Positions 27,001 to 37,088 are shown, numbered from the stretch's first letter. The stretch is DNA of 64,000 nt from Chitinophagaceae bacterium (GCA_016706055.1 JADJKL010000008.1:248001-312000); one strand, 5' to 3'. Made by a program: numbers and translations. Notes: generated by a model from the letters alone, not told the origin.

Positions 27001-29482
27001 AACAGCAAGTGTTGATTTAAAATTATCTTCTGATCATGTCCCGAATGTTTATATCACTGCTACATTGATCAAACCGCATGAAGTTTCAAATATTCCATTA
27101 ACTGTAGCTCATGGATTTCAGAACGTAACTGTAGAAGATAAAGGCCGAAAAATAAATGTGGAAGTAGTAGCTCAGAAAACGGTTCGATCTAAAACGCATC
27201 AGAAAGTAACGGTGAAAGCTTCGCCGGGTAGTTTTGTTACACTATCCGCTGTTGATAACGGTGTATTACAAATCAGTGATTTTAAAACTCCTAATCCTTA
27301 CGATTATTTCTATCAGAAAAAAGCATTGCAGGTAACAGCATTTGATTTGTATCCTTTGTTATTTGAAGAAGTGAGAGCAAGGCTCAGCAGTACTGGTGGT
27401 GATGGAGCATTTGCAGATATGGAAAAAAGAGTAAATCCTTTGGCAGCAAAAAGAGTTAAAGTAGTTAGTTATTGGGGCGGCATTAAAAAAGCAAACGGAA
27501 GTGGTGTTGCTGAATTTGAATTTGATGTGCCACAATTTAGTGGTGAGTTAAGATTGATGGCCGTTTCGTATAAAGGACAAAGTTTTGGTGCTGCAGATAA
27601 TACAATGACAGTTGCTGATCCAATTGTTATTAGTACGGCATTGCCAAGATTTTTAAGTCCGGGTGATACAGTGAGTGTACCTGTTACGTTGACCAATACA
27701 ACTAGCAAAGCAGCTAATGTAACTGCTTCAATAGGTGTGGAAGGGCCAATGAAAATTTATGGCGGAAATAGTCAAACAGTCACACTTGCCGCTAATGCAG
27801 AAGGTCGGGCAACATTTAAAGTGGTTGCTGATCCAACTGTCAATGTTGGAAAAATAATGATTACAGTAAATGGAATGGGAGAGAAGTTTACAGATGCAAC
27901 AGAGATTTCAGTTCGTCCGCCGTCCACTTTGCAAAAAGTTACGGGAAGTGGTTCTATAACTGGTGGAAGTTCACAAAAGATAAATATAGGCCTGAGTGAT
28001 TTTATGCCGGGCAGTATGAATTATAGTTTGGTGGTCAGCCGTTCTCCTGCATTAGAGTTGGGTGAGCAATTACGATACCTTGTGCAATATCCATACGGCT
28101 GCACAGAACAAACAGTGTCAGCTGCATTTCCACAAATTTATTACAGCGATTTGTCTGACCTGATGACTCAGGCTAATAAAGATGCAAGCAAGAAAAATGC
28201 AAATACAAATATTTTGGAAGCAATCAGAAAAATAAAAATGCGACAGTTGTACAATGGTGCTGTTACGCTTTGGGATGGTGAAGGAAAAGAAGACTGGTGG
28301 ACGACTATTTATGCAGCTCATTTTTTACTGGAAGCAAAGAAAGCAGGGTTTGATGTAGACAATAGTTTGTTGAGTACAATGTTGAATTATATCAACAATA
28401 AGTTAAAGAATAAAGAGACCATAACTTATTACTACAACCGTGACCAGAATAAAAAAATTGCTCCGAAGGAAGTGGCATATGGACTCTATGTATTGGCTTT
28501 AGCAGGAAGAACGAATGTGCCTGCGATGAATTATTACAAAGCGAACCCTTCTATCCTCGCATTGGACAGCCGTTATTTGTTAGCGGCGGCTTATGCAACA
28601 GCTGGAGATAAAAGATCTTTTGCTACAATACTTCCCAGTTCTTTTAGTGGAGAACAATCAGTGCCACAAAGCGGTGGTAGTTATTATTCAGATGTAAGAG
28701 ATGAAGCCATTGCATTGAATGCATTGATTGATGTTGATCCGGGAAATGCACAAATTGGTACAATGGTAAAACATGTGGCTGATAAATTAAAAACAAGAAA
28801 GTATTTAAGTACACAAGAAAGATCATTTGCTTTCTTAGCGTTGGGCAAACATGCGAAAGCGGCTAATGCTTCAACAGCTACGGCAGAAATAAAAATAAAC
28901 GGGAAAGTGATCGCTAAAGTAGATGGCGGCCAATGGACAGGTGATATGAAAGCTCTTGGCAATAATAATATTGAAGTTGCTACAAAAGGCAACGGCCGAC
29001 TATATTATTTCTGGCAGGCAGAAGGCATTAGTGCAAGCGGAGCTTACAAGGAAGAAGACAGTTACCTGAAAGTAAGAAAACGCTTCTATGATAGAAATGG
29101 AAAGTCCATTACATCCAATACATTTAAACAAAATGATTTGATAATAATCGGAGTTACCTTGGAACGTTCATTTAATACACCGATTGAAAATGTGGTGATT
29201 ACTGATCTATTACCTGCTGGTTTTGAAATTGAAAACCCAAGAACAAAAGAGATACCGGGTATGGACTGGATAAAAGATGCTATGACACCAACAGCATTGG
29301 ATGTGAGAGACGACCGTATCCATTTCTTTGTGGATGCAAACAGTAATAAACAAACGTATTACTATGCTGTCCGAGCCGTATCACCAGGTAATTATAAAAT
29401 GGGACCGGTAAGTGCCGATGCGATGTACAATGGAGAATATCATTCATATAATGGAGCTGGTGTGGTACGAGTTGTGCAATAA
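24068..29482 (+). pseudogene. Alpha-2-macroglobulin family lipoprotein (three missing bases split it)
   Basis: Periplasmic lipoprotein (MRIKAIIVPLIAIGAIFLSSC) of the bacterial alpha-2-macroglobulin family, a protease trap working with PBP1C. The frame is open at 24068-25453, 25521-25898 and 25895-29482. Each break is cured by one base: G at 25408-25409 (giving FKGVYHVVIRSAEDYWVKD), G at 25503-25505 (AKKGQDKIYVFTNS) and T at 25844-25847 (INFSVILRDAQWKNPGDIP). The joined protein is 1805 residues, a normal size. The thioester motif GCTEQ is present near residue 1345 (YPYGCTEQT), and the C-terminal domain ends GAGVVRVVQ. I consider the gene intact and the sequence faulty. Confidence 0.87.
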
Positions 29483-29503
29483 AATGTAATAATGTAAATT
29501 TAG

Positions 29504-29544
29504 AGTCCCGCATACTTAGATAAATTTAAGTGCGGGACTTTTTA
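29504..29544 (+). terminator. Terminator after the alpha-2-macroglobulin gene
   Basis: AGTCCCGCA ... TGCGGGACT with further ACTTA/TAAGT pairing inside, then TTTTT. It overlaps nothing and ends just before the lipid kinase start at 29549. Confidence 0.85.
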
Positions 29545-29548
29545 TTGA

Positions 29549-30404
29549 ATGCCAACTGACTCAAAAATATTGCCATACTATGTAATCAACTTGCCGGTTC
29601 AGGTAAAGCTGTACTATTAACTGAAAGAATTTCGGATGAGTTAGTAACCAGAAAAATTTCTTTTACTGCTCACACAGATAAATGGCCGGATGATTTTGAT
29701 GGTTATACGGATGTTTGGATCATAGGTGGCGATGGCACACTTAATTATTTTATCAATAAGTATAAGGAATTGAAATTGCCATTAGTCATTTTCAATGGAG
29801 GCACAGGTAACGATTTTCATTGGTTTCTTTATGGAGAGATAAGGTTAGAAAAGCAAATCGAAACTGTGTTAGCAGTAGTGCCGAGGCCAATTGATATTGG
29901 AAAATGTAATGATAGATTATTTATAAATGGGGTAGGAATTGGTTTTGAAGGCGAAGTGGCAAGAGAGCTTACTGGAAAAAAGAAAAGAGCTGGCAAAACT
30001 TCATTTATGATAACGGTGCTGAAAGAAATATTTTCTTATCGGTCAAAAGCTTATCAGATTACTGCAGATGGAAAATCTTTTGAAAGAAAAGATATTTAAT
30101 AATAGATATAAATAATGGGAGCAGGGCCGGTGGAGGGTTTCATGTTGCTCCTTTGGCAAGTGCAAGTGATGGCTTCTTTGATCTTGTAGTTATAGATGCT
30201 TTACGACCTATTAAGAGATTGCGTTGGTTGCCGGTTATTGAAAAAGGAAAACACCTGAAACTTCCTTTCGTAAATTATTCTACTGTCAAAAGAATTCTAA
30301 TCGAAAGCGATGATTTGATTCAGTTTCATCTGGACGGGGAGTATTATTCAGCTGATAAAATGGAGATTGAAATACTTTCAAAGAAGTTTTTATTCAAATA
30401 CTAA
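29549..30404 (+). pseudogene. Diacylglycerol/lipid kinase, YegS/DagK family (two missing bases)
   Basis: Catalytic domain of the diacylglycerol kinase family: WIIGGDGTLNYF near residue 60, NGGTGNDFHW near 80, VGIGFEGEVAR and a C-terminal region with ASDGFFDLVVI. The literal frames are 29770-30099 (or open from 29560) and 30153-30404. One A added at 29563-29567 gives MPTDSKNIAILCNQLAGSGK from an ATG at 29549; one T added at 30095-30097 gives KDILIIDINNGSRAGGGFHVAP. The repaired product is 285 residues, typical of the family. Likely intact in the cell; phosphorylates a membrane lipid or sphingoid base. Confidence 0.8.
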
Positions 30405-30433
30405 TCAAACACTCTTTATACTATTTGCAAGTA

Positions 30434-30465
30434 TAAAAAAAGTCCGGTTCTTACGAACCAGACTT
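30434..30465 (-). terminator. Terminator after the RRM gene
   Basis: On the minus strand AGTCTGGTTC/GAACCGGACT around a short loop, followed by seven T. It serves the RNA-binding protein gene and may also act on the convergent lipid kinase message. Confidence 0.85.
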
Positions 30466-30493
30466 AATAAAGCTTCTTCAATATCGTTATTGA

Positions 30494-30898
30494 TTAATAA
30501 TCGTTATTGTATCCGCCGCTGCCACCACGATCACGGTTGTAACCGCCACCGCCGCCACCGCCGCTTTTACCTTTGTAGCCGCCGCCACCGCCGCCACCTT
30601 TGTAGCCGCCGCCACCGCCGCCACCAAAGCTTCTTTTCTTAAAGCCTTCACCTTCCGGTTTTGGACGACTTTCGTTAACAACGATGCCTCGACCGTCAAC
30701 TTCTGTACCATTCAAAGCAGTGATTGCTGCTAATGCCTGTTCGTCGTTGCTCATTTCTACAAAACCAAAGCCTTTGCTACGGTTAGTAAATTTGTCGGTA
30801 ACAATTTTTGCTGATACTACTTCGCCATGTGAAGCGAAAAGGTTAGAAAGATCCTGATCTTTCAGATTCCAACTGAGGTTTCCTACGTAAATGTTCAT
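30494..30898 (-). CDS. RRM RNA-binding protein with Gly-rich tail
   Basis: 134 residues. The single RRM (about 1-80) shows RNP2 as IYVGNL and RNP1 as KGFGFVEM. The tail from residue 90 is made of Gly runs broken by Tyr-Lys (GGGYKGGGG repeats) and ends in GGYNNDY. The start is ATG 30898, right before the RRM, not the reading 15 codons longer. Such proteins in bacteria and plants bind single-stranded RNA and are often cold induced; the long gene-free leader upstream would fit. The tail repeats are 33-nt type GC-rich units prone to length change. Confidence 0.92.
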   Translation of the reverse strand: MNIYVGNLSWNLKDQDLSNLFASHGEVVSAKIVTDKFTNRSKGFGFVEMSNDEQALAAITALNGTEVDGRGIVVNESRPKPEGEGFKKRSFGGGGGGGYKGGGGGGGYKGKSGGGGGGGYNRDRGGSGGYNNDY

Positions 30899-31121
30899 TT
30901 TTGTGAGTTTATAAAAAAAAATAAAAGTGTCGCCAGTAAACAATAACCAATGAACAGTCTACGGTTTTTTCGAAACGTTCAGGACTTATGAAACTGATAG
31001 AGCACCAAATGCATAACAAAATAACGGATTTTTTTTTCGAGAATTTGCCAAATTATAAGTAAACAAAGATTTCGGCATTGTAATTGGTTGATTATTAGGA
31101 ATAAATATGAATTTTTGGCAT
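30899..31121 (-). promoter_or_regulatory. Gene-free upstream region of the RRM gene
   Basis: About 220 bp with no gene. The minus strand has a TATAATTTGGC string near 31050 (close to a -7 box), which would leave a leader of roughly 150 nt with A/T-rich runs. A long leader is common for cold-responsive RNA-binding protein genes, but no specific fold is claimed. Confidence 0.3.
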
Positions 31122-31149
31122 AAAAAAGTCCCTCATTTGAGGGACTTTT
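31122..31149 (-). terminator. Terminator after the ribosomal protein operon
   Basis: AAGTCCCTC-ATTT-GAGGGACTT with A/T runs on both sides; on the minus strand it ends in a T-run 20 bp past the rplI stop. Confidence 0.88.
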
Positions 31150-31168
31150 CATAAATGTTTTACACTTT

Positions 31169-31615
31169 TTATTCAGCTATTACTTCAAACTCAACTTCAG
31201 TAGACTTACCGTTACCAAAATCGATAGTGGCTTTATAAGAACCGATTTCTTTCAATTCTTCCGGAAGAGTGATTTTTTTACGATCAATCTCATACCCTTT
31301 TTGCTCACGGATAGCACGGCTAACTTGTAAAGTTGTGATACTTCCAAAAATCTTATTGCTGGTTCCTGTTTTAGCACCAATTTTCAACGGAGCTTCATTC
31401 AGTTTAGCGATAACACTATTGATCTCAGCAAGCATAATTGCTTCTTTCTTCGCCACCTGCTTCATTCTTTCTTCTAATTGCTTTTTGTTAGAAGAGCTGT
31501 TTTCTACAGCAAGTTGACGGGGTAATAAATAATTACGGGCATAACCGTTTTTTACGTTTACCACTTCGTTTTTTCCACCAAGATTATCTACATCTTGTAT
31601 TAATATGACTTCCAT
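31169..31615 (-). CDS. rplI: 50S ribosomal protein L9
   Basis: 148 residues from ATG 31615. The start MEVILIQDVDNLGGKNEVVNVKNGYARNYLLP is the bL9 rRNA-binding domain with the strongly conserved GYARNYL; a long helix rich in Lys/Glu follows and the C-terminal domain has GSITTLQVSRAI. Third gene of the rpsF-rpsR-rplI operon, the usual order in Bacteroidota. Confidence 0.97.
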   Translation of the reverse strand: MEVILIQDVDNLGGKNEVVNVKNGYARNYLLPRQLAVENSSSNKKQLEERMKQVAKKEAIMLAEINSVIAKLNEAPLKIGAKTGTSNKIFGSITTLQVSRAIREQKGYEIDRKKITLPEELKEIGSYKATIDFGNGKSTEVEFEVIAE

Positions 31616-31662
31616 TGTTGTTCTTTTGTTCACCAACCCAGTTTCACTTTTGATGAGACTGT

Positions 31663-31683
31663 CTTCCCGATGGAATCGGGAAG
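31663..31683 (-). repeat. Intergenic hairpin between rpsR and rplI
   Basis: CTTCCCGAT-GGA-ATCGGGAAG forms a perfect 9-bp stem with a 3-nt loop, 11 bp after the rpsR stop, without a following T-run. It may stabilise or process the operon message, or it may be a dispersed palindrome. Confidence 0.5.
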
Positions 31684-31694
31684 TTAGGGTGAGG

Positions 31695-31958
31695 TTATTT
31701 TAAAAGGTCTGTTACGTAAGGTAATAATGCCATCTGACGGGCTTTTTTCACCGCATCAGAAACTTTGCGCTGATACTTCAGGCTGTTTCCAGAAAGACGA
31801 CGAGGTAATAATTTACCTTGCTCATTCAGAAATTTTTTCAGGAATTCTACATCTTTATAATCGATGTAACGGATGCCATACTTTTTAAAACGACAGAATT
31901 TCTTCTCTCTTTTTTCAGCTTTAATGGCGGTTAGATATTTTATTTCGTTTTTTGCCAT
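31695..31958 (-). CDS. rpsR: 30S ribosomal protein S18
   Basis: 87 residues from ATG 31958 (a GTG one codon upstream is less likely). The bS18 core is clear: FCRFKKYGIRYIDYKDVEFL, then LLPRRLSGNSLKYQRKVSDAVKKARQMALLPY. It binds 16S rRNA together with S6, whose gene ends 3 bp upstream of this start. Confidence 0.97.
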   Translation of the reverse strand: MAKNEIKYLTAIKAEKREKKFCRFKKYGIRYIDYKDVEFLKKFLNEQGKLLPRRLSGNSLKYQRKVSDAVKKARQMALLPYVTDLLK

Positions 31959-31961
31959 CAC

Positions 31962-32318
31962 TTAAGCCTCCGTTAATTTTTCAGTTCCTGTTTTAGCGCC
32001 ACTTTTCTTTCTAGCATTATACACGACGGCGTATTTATCGAGTTTAGTGCAAAGGTGGCGAAGTACTGCTTCGTCACGCAACATTTGAATCTTCAGCGTT
32101 TCAATAAAGTCGGGAGCTGCTGTAAACTCCATTACCCAATACAAACCAGTAGTTTTTTTGTCGATCGGGTAAGCTAATGATTTTAATCCCCATGGATTTT
32201 CAGCAACAATAGAACCACCTGCGTCGGTAACAAGCTTTGCATATTTTTTTAGCCCAGCTTTGAATTCATCATCACTTAAAACCGGAGTAAAAATCACCAT
32301 CAATTCGTAATTGTTCAT
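31962..32318 (-). CDS. rpsF: 30S ribosomal protein S6
   Basis: 118 residues. NNYELMVIFTPVLSDDEF and LAYPIDKKTTGLYWVMEFTA are typical of bS6, with a charged tail after residue 100. First gene of the operon; a promoter and two hairpins lie in its leader. Confidence 0.97.
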   Translation of the reverse strand: MNNYELMVIFTPVLSDDEFKAGLKKYAKLVTDAGGSIVAENPWGLKSLAYPIDKKTTGLYWVMEFTAAPDFIETLKIQMLRDEAVLRHLCTKLDKYAVVYNARKKSGAKTGTEKLTEA

Positions 32319-32362
32319 TTTACTTTTTTAAGTTAAAAAATTCGATTTATCCCATTGGACAA

Positions 32363-32416
32363 TCTCGCCTGAGGCGAGACAGAATCTGCGAACACAGATT
32401 TGGGGCGGCAAAGATA
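32363..32416 (-). promoter_or_regulatory. rpsF promoter -7 box and two-hairpin leader
   Basis: The minus strand has TATCTTTG (plus 32409-32416), a perfect TAnnTTTG box; no matching TTTG at 19 bp was found. Transcription would start near 32402, giving a leader of about 85 nt with two stems: AATCTG/CAGATT (32383-32400) and TCTCGCC-TCA-GGCGAGA (32363-32379). S6-S18 leaders in other bacteria are autoregulated by an RNA fold with a CCG motif; a CCG lies at the 5' edge, but I cannot establish that fold here. Confidence 0.45.
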
Positions 32417-32518
32417 GGGGAATACGGCCAGAAGAAGAGGGATGTTAGATAAGAAATTTTGCAGCGCTAAGAACTGCAAAAATTTAAAATAAACTATTGA
32501 TTGTGAATAGCTAACGGT

Positions 32519-33578
32519 TTAAAATCCTTTCTTAGCTGGTTTGTTTTCTTTTAAAAAAACAAGATAAGTAGGAAAGTGATCGCTATAACCACCACGATAA
32601 GAGTTACCATCCCATGTCCGCATTGGATATCCTTTATAGCGGCCTTGGTTTTCTACTAAGTATTCTTTAAAGAATATATGTTGCTGATAAAAGAATAATC
32701 CATTCTGGTTTTTATTTAACCAAGGTTGAGAAATAATAATTTGATCAAACAAACCCCATGCATCCTGATAAGCAAGTGTGCCAATTCCTTTTTTATACAT
32801 ATCAACCCACGGATTAAATAATCCACCTTTTTGCACATCTTCTTGTTTTCCTTTTGCTCCGAGTATTTTCGCTACACTTTCGTTGATGGGGTCATCATTC
32901 AAGTCGCCCATCACAATCACTTTTGCATTAGGTTCTATTTTAGCAATGGAGTCAATATGATTTCTACAAACCTGTGCCGCTGCATTTCTGCCGGGAGCAC
33001 TTCTTTTTTCGCCACCACTTCTGCTCGGCCAGTGGTTTACATAGATGTGAACGATCTCTCCGTCTAAGTTTCCTTTTACCCATAATATGTCACGGGTATA
33101 GTATGCATCTTTTGATCCTGAAGGTAACTGTACAAATAATTTATTGCTTTCAATTACTTTAAAATATTTTGGATTGTATAATAAGCCAACATCAATACCA
33201 CGAAAGTCTTTTGAATCATACCAAACCATACTGATAATTTCTTTTTTCTATCAATTTCTGTTTTACTAAATCATGTAGCACAGTATCATTTTCAATTTCT
33301 GCTACACCTAATATTGCCGGCCCATCGGGATTTATTTCAACGCCAATTTGAGAGATAACGGTTGACAACTTATTAAGTTTATCAAAATATATATTCCCGT
33401 TGTAATTACGGAAACCTTTTGGCGTAAACTCATCATCATTGACGTTAGGATTATCTAATGTGTCAAATAAGTTTTCAAGATTGTAAAAACCTACTATAAT
33501 CGGCTTGTAATCTTTTTTCTGTGCAAACATAGAGAATGACAACAGAAGTAAAAGATTGATAATGAATGTTCTTTTCAT
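32519..33578 (-). pseudogene. Secreted endonuclease/exonuclease/phosphatase family protein (one extra base)
   Basis: Signal peptide MKRTFIINLLLLLSFSMFA, then an EEP fold: GFYNLENLFDTLDNP, LGVAEIENDTVL, VNHWPSRSGG, MGDLNDDP and the C-terminal GYSDHFPTYLVF with the catalytic Asp-His. The frame is open at 33578-33216 and 33229-32519. Dropping one base near 33225-33226 joins NYQYVWYDSKDFRGIDVG, giving 352 residues. So the gene is probably whole, with an insertion error in the sequence. It is exported and lies divergent to the TonB receptor and DUF5689 genes; nuclease or phosphodiesterase activity outside the cytoplasm is likely. Confidence 0.83.
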
Positions 33579-33703
33579 AAATAATAAAATAAATAGGTGA
33601 CAAACATACTGAAACAACAGACGCAATGAATTTTAAAATAGATGGGCAGCATTAAATAAATATTATGTGTCTATCTTTTTTCAAACTATATAATTATCCT
33701 TAT

Positions 33704-33711
33704 TACATTTG
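33704..33711 (+). promoter_or_regulatory. -7 box of the TonB receptor operon
   Basis: TACATTTG matches TAnnTTTG and lies 25 bp before the start at 33736. The -33 position carries only a TTTTTTC string. Confidence 0.5.
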
Positions 33712-33735
33712 CCACCTTGCAAAAAAAATCGAAAT

Positions 33736-36333
33736 ATGCTTAAAATGAGATTGATACCGTTGTTGCTTTTGTGCTTCAGCACAACGGTTATGGCACAGGT
33801 AGATACTACTGCCGTAAAAGACACTGTTACTCCAATGCTGGATTTTAAAGATGGGATATTGGATAATATTCCTTCTGTTTCCATTGACGAGAATGATTTG
33901 GGTGATGGAGGAAATCAAAATATTTCTTCTTTGCTTACAGCCGGAAGAGACCCTTTTTATTCTGCCGCTTCTTTTAATTTCAGCGCCGTTCGTTTCCGTA
34001 TCCGTGGATATGATAATGATCATTTCAGTACTTATATGAATGGCATTCCGATGGATAATCTTGATAATGGATTTACACCGTACGGACTTTGGGGCGGACT
34101 AAATGATGTAATGCGTAACAGAGACATATCTTGGGGATTGAAGTACAATACGTTTACGTTTGGCGATATCGGTGGTAACACTAATATTGATTCCCGTGCA
34201 AGCCGTCAAAGAGCTCAGACCTCTATCGGTTATGCTGCATCAAACAGAAATTATAATAACCGGTTAATGCTTACTCATTCTACCGGCCTTAGCAAAAAAG
34301 GCTGGGCTTTTACATTTAGTGGAAGCAAGCGTTGGGCAGAAGAAGGTTATGTACCAGGCACATACTACGAAGGTTATGGTTATTTCGTTGCGGTAGATAA
34401 ACGGATTGGTCAAAAACATTTATTGTCATTCACTGCATTTGGTGCGCCAACTGAAAATGGAAGACAAGGTGCTTCTGTTTCAGAAATGATTGACTTAGCA
34501 GGAACAAATTATTATAATCCTAACTGGGGTTATCAAAATGGTAAGAAGAGAAATGCAAGTATCGGCAGATCACATCAGCCAGTTGTAATTCTTACACATG
34601 ATTTTCGTTTAAATAATAATACAACCATTACCACTGCTGCTGGTTATTCTTTTGGCAACAGAAGTATAACAGCACTAGATTGGTACAATGCAGCTGACCC
34701 AAGACCTGATTATTATCGCTACTTACCAAGCTACACATCTACTTGGGCAAGTTCAACTGATCCTGCACAAGGTCAGGCTTTGTATGACTTAATGAAGAGT
34801 GATATTAATTATCGTCAAATCAACTGGCAAAGATTATATGATGTAAACAGAGATAGTTATGCAAGTATAAATAATGCGAATGGGATTCCTGGTAACACCG
34901 TTAGTGGTCGCCGCTCTCGTTATATTGTTGAAGAAAGAATTATTAATACACAGCGTTTCAATGCAAACTCTGTTATCAATACAAAATTTGGTGATAATAT
35001 AGATTTCACTGCAGGTGCTTCTTACCAAATACAGAAGAATCATTACTATAAAAAAGTAGATGATTTATTAGGGGGTGACTTCTATGTAAACGTTAACCAG
35101 TTTGCAGAAAGAGATTTCCCTACTGATAATGCTGCTATTCAATTCGATTTGGATGATCCTAATAGAATTTTGCATGTAGGAGATAAGTTTGGATATGATT
35201 ACAACCTGAACATTAGCAAAGCTGCAGGTTGGGCTCAAGGTGTTTTCAAGTTTAGCAAAGTAGATTTCTTCGTAGCAGGTTCAGCTTCTTACACCGAATT
35301 CTACCGTGAAGGAAACGTAAGAAACGGTCTTTTCCCGGATAATTCATTAGGCAAAGGGACAAAGAATAATTTCTTTAATTACGGAGGTAAAGCAGGAGTT
35401 ACCTATAAAATCAATGGACGTAATTACATTTTTGGAAATGCTTCTTATCAGACAAGAGCTCCTTATTTTGAAAATGTATATGTTTCTCCTCGTACAAGAA
35501 ATTCTCAGCAGGACAATATTACTAGCGAAACAATTCAAACTGCAGAAGCTGGTTATATAATGAATGCGCCAAAATTCAAAATCAGGTTAAGCGGATATTA
35601 CACACAGTTTAAGGATGGAATGGATGTAATGTCTTTCTATCATGATGCATATCAGAACTTCGTTAACTATGCAATAAGCGGAATTGATAAGTTACATTTT
35701 GGCGGTGAGTTTGGTATCGAAGCAAAAGTGACACCAACTATTACAGTAAATGCTGCTGCTGCTTTAGGTCGTTATTATTATGACAGTAAGCAGAGTGCAG
35801 TAATCACCGTTGATAATAGTTCTTCTGTACTTGGTCAGCAATTGATTTATGCAGAAAACTTCCGCATACCTTCTACGCCAATGGAAGCATATAGTTTAGG
35901 TGTTAGCTATCGTTCTCCTAAGTTTTGGTTTGTAAGTCTTACAGGAAATTATTTTGATCAGTCTTATTTAAGTTTTAATCCGCTGCGCCGTACATGGGAT
36001 GCTTTAAAGTTCGAAGCGCCGGGTAGTGTTGGATATAATCAAATTTTTGACCAGACAAAGTTTGATGCAAATTATACAGTGGATTTCTTTGGCGGCTATT
36101 CTTTAAAACTGAAAAAAGATTTTGAAATAAACCATAAGCCTACATTCTTGGTGTTTAATGCTGGGGTAAATAATATTCTGAACAATAAGGATATAGTTAC
36201 TGGCGGGTACGAGCAGTTAAGATATGATGCGCAAACTGGAGTTGGCGATCCAATACTTGCTGATAAGTTTCCGGCAAGATATTATTATGCCTACGGACTT
36301 AATTTCTTTGCCAGTGTAACACTAAGATTCTAA
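33736..36333 (+). CDS. TonB-dependent receptor
   Basis: 865 residues from ATG 33736: signal peptide MLKMRLIPLLLLCFSTTVMA, a plug domain (about 45-180; SSLLTAGRDPFYSAASF, RFRIRGYDNDHF), and a 22-strand barrel ending FFASVTLRF with the terminal Phe that outer-membrane barrels need. There is no carboxypeptidase-like domain at the N-terminus, so it is not of the SusC type. It moves a ligand across the outer membrane using TonB energy. Downstream DUF5689 lipoproteins, 26 and 51 bp apart, look cotranscribed. Confidence 0.93.
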   Translation: MLKMRLIPLLLLCFSTTVMAQVDTTAVKDTVTPMLDFKDGILDNIPSVSIDENDLGDGGNQNISSLLTAGRDPFYSAASFNFSAVRFRIRGYDNDHFSTYMNGIPMDNLDNGFTPYGLWGGLNDVMRNRDISWGLKYNTFTFGDIGGNTNIDSRASRQRAQTSIGYAASNRNYNNRLMLTHSTGLSKKGWAFTFSGSKRWAEEGYVPGTYYEGYGYFVAVDKRIGQKHLLSFTAFGAPTENGRQGASVSEMIDLAGTNYYNPNWGYQNGKKRNASIGRSHQPVVILTHDFRLNNNTTITTAAGYSFGNRSITALDWYNAADPRPDYYRYLPSYTSTWASSTDPAQGQALYDLMKSDINYRQINWQRLYDVNRDSYASINNANGIPGNTVSGRRSRYIVEERIINTQRFNANSVINTKFGDNIDFTAGASYQIQKNHYYKKVDDLLGGDFYVNVNQFAERDFPTDNAAIQFDLDDPNRILHVGDKFGYDYNLNISKAAGWAQGVFKFSKVDFFVAGSASYTEFYREGNVRNGLFPDNSLGKGTKNNFFNYGGKAGVTYKINGRNYIFGNASYQTRAPYFENVYVSPRTRNSQQDNITSETIQTAEAGYIMNAPKFKIRLSGYYTQFKDGMDVMSFYHDAYQNFVNYAISGIDKLHFGGEFGIEAKVTPTITVNAAAALGRYYYDSKQSAVITVDNSSSVLGQQLIYAENFRIPSTPMEAYSLGVSYRSPKFWFVSLTGNYFDQSYLSFNPLRRTWDALKFEAPGSVGYNQIFDQTKFDANYTVDFFGGYSLKLKKDFEINHKPTFLVFNAGVNNILNNKDIVTGGYEQLRYDAQTGVGDPILADKFPARYYYAYGLNFFASVTLRF

Positions 36334-36359
36334 AATAACGAACAGTAAAAAATATTTTT

Positions 36360-37088
36360 ATGAAGTTTAATAAAATAAAGTTATCGTCAATCACACTTAT
36401 TGCATTTGCAGCAGTAACCATGTTTTTGATTTCTTGCGATAAGCAACCGATAGGTCCTGAAGGCCCTGATCCAGTTGGTCCGCCACCTCCAGGAACGTAT
36501 ATGAGCTTTGCAGATTTTAGAGCTTTGTTTGTTGGCCCAGCCGACTTAACAATACCTGCTGGAACAAAAAAGATAAGAGTAGTAGTAATTTCTAACAGTG
36601 CTAATGAAGCTGCTGGCAATTATCGTTTGCAGGATGAGAGTGGCGCTGGCATTTATTTTTACTCTGCTGTTGGTTCTCCCATTTATACACAAGGCAGCAT
36701 TCTTGAAATTGATGCAGCTGGGGGAGTATTTACCTTATATAATGGCGACTTAGAATTGAAAAGTGTGCCACAGGCGAAAGTACTTCCGATTGGAGGAACA
36801 ATTACAGTAACGCCGAGAGTTGCAACTGTGGCAGATATTATTGCCAATAATGATGCATGGGCTTCTTCTTTGGTAAAGATCAATAATGTTACTTCTATTT
36901 CTCAGGCAACTTCTAATTCAACTGGTGTTACTTATAACATCACCGATGCCACAGGAACATTGTCCATGTTTGTAAGATTAGCTTCTAGTATTACAGTTAA
37001 TACTAGCGGAACATCTGTAACAGGATATATATCGATTTTTAATTCTGCAACACAAATTGGTATCAGAACTGCAGCGGATATTCAATAA
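36360..37088 (+). CDS. DUF5689-like lipoprotein
   Basis: 242 residues, lipoprotein signal with Cys at residue 26 (MFLISC). A Pro/Gly-rich linker (GPEGPDPVGPPPPG) leads to MSFADFRALFVGPADLTIP, then beta strands with YRLQDESGAGIYFY and GSILEIDAAGGVFTLYNGDLEL that resemble an OB-like fold, as in DUF5689 proteins. It lies 26 bp after the TonB receptor gene and probably is its surface lipoprotein partner. Function unknown; nucleic-acid binding is only a guess from the fold. Confidence 0.75.
   Translation: MKFNKIKLSSITLIAFAAVTMFLISCDKQPIGPEGPDPVGPPPPGTYMSFADFRALFVGPADLTIPAGTKKIRVVVISNSANEAAGNYRLQDESGAGIYFYSAVGSPIYTQGSILEIDAAGGVFTLYNGDLELKSVPQAKVLPIGGTITVTPRVATVADIIANNDAWASSLVKINNVTSISQATSNSTGVTYNITDATGTLSMFVRLASSITVNTSGTSVTGYISIFNSATQIGIRTAADIQ

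Noticed and set aside
24068..30404. Programmed frameshifting as an explanation for the split alpha-2-macroglobulin and lipid kinase genes
   Set aside because: The breaks occur at ordinary short homopolymers, need several shifts in one gene and have no slippery heptamer with a downstream structure; the same pattern hits unrelated genes.
30487..30711. Frames on both strands through the Gly-rich part of the RRM gene (Ala/Val-rich minus-strand frame and Arg/His-rich plus-strand frame)
   Set aside because: They are mirror readings of the low-complexity GGN repeat and have no start context or family resemblance.
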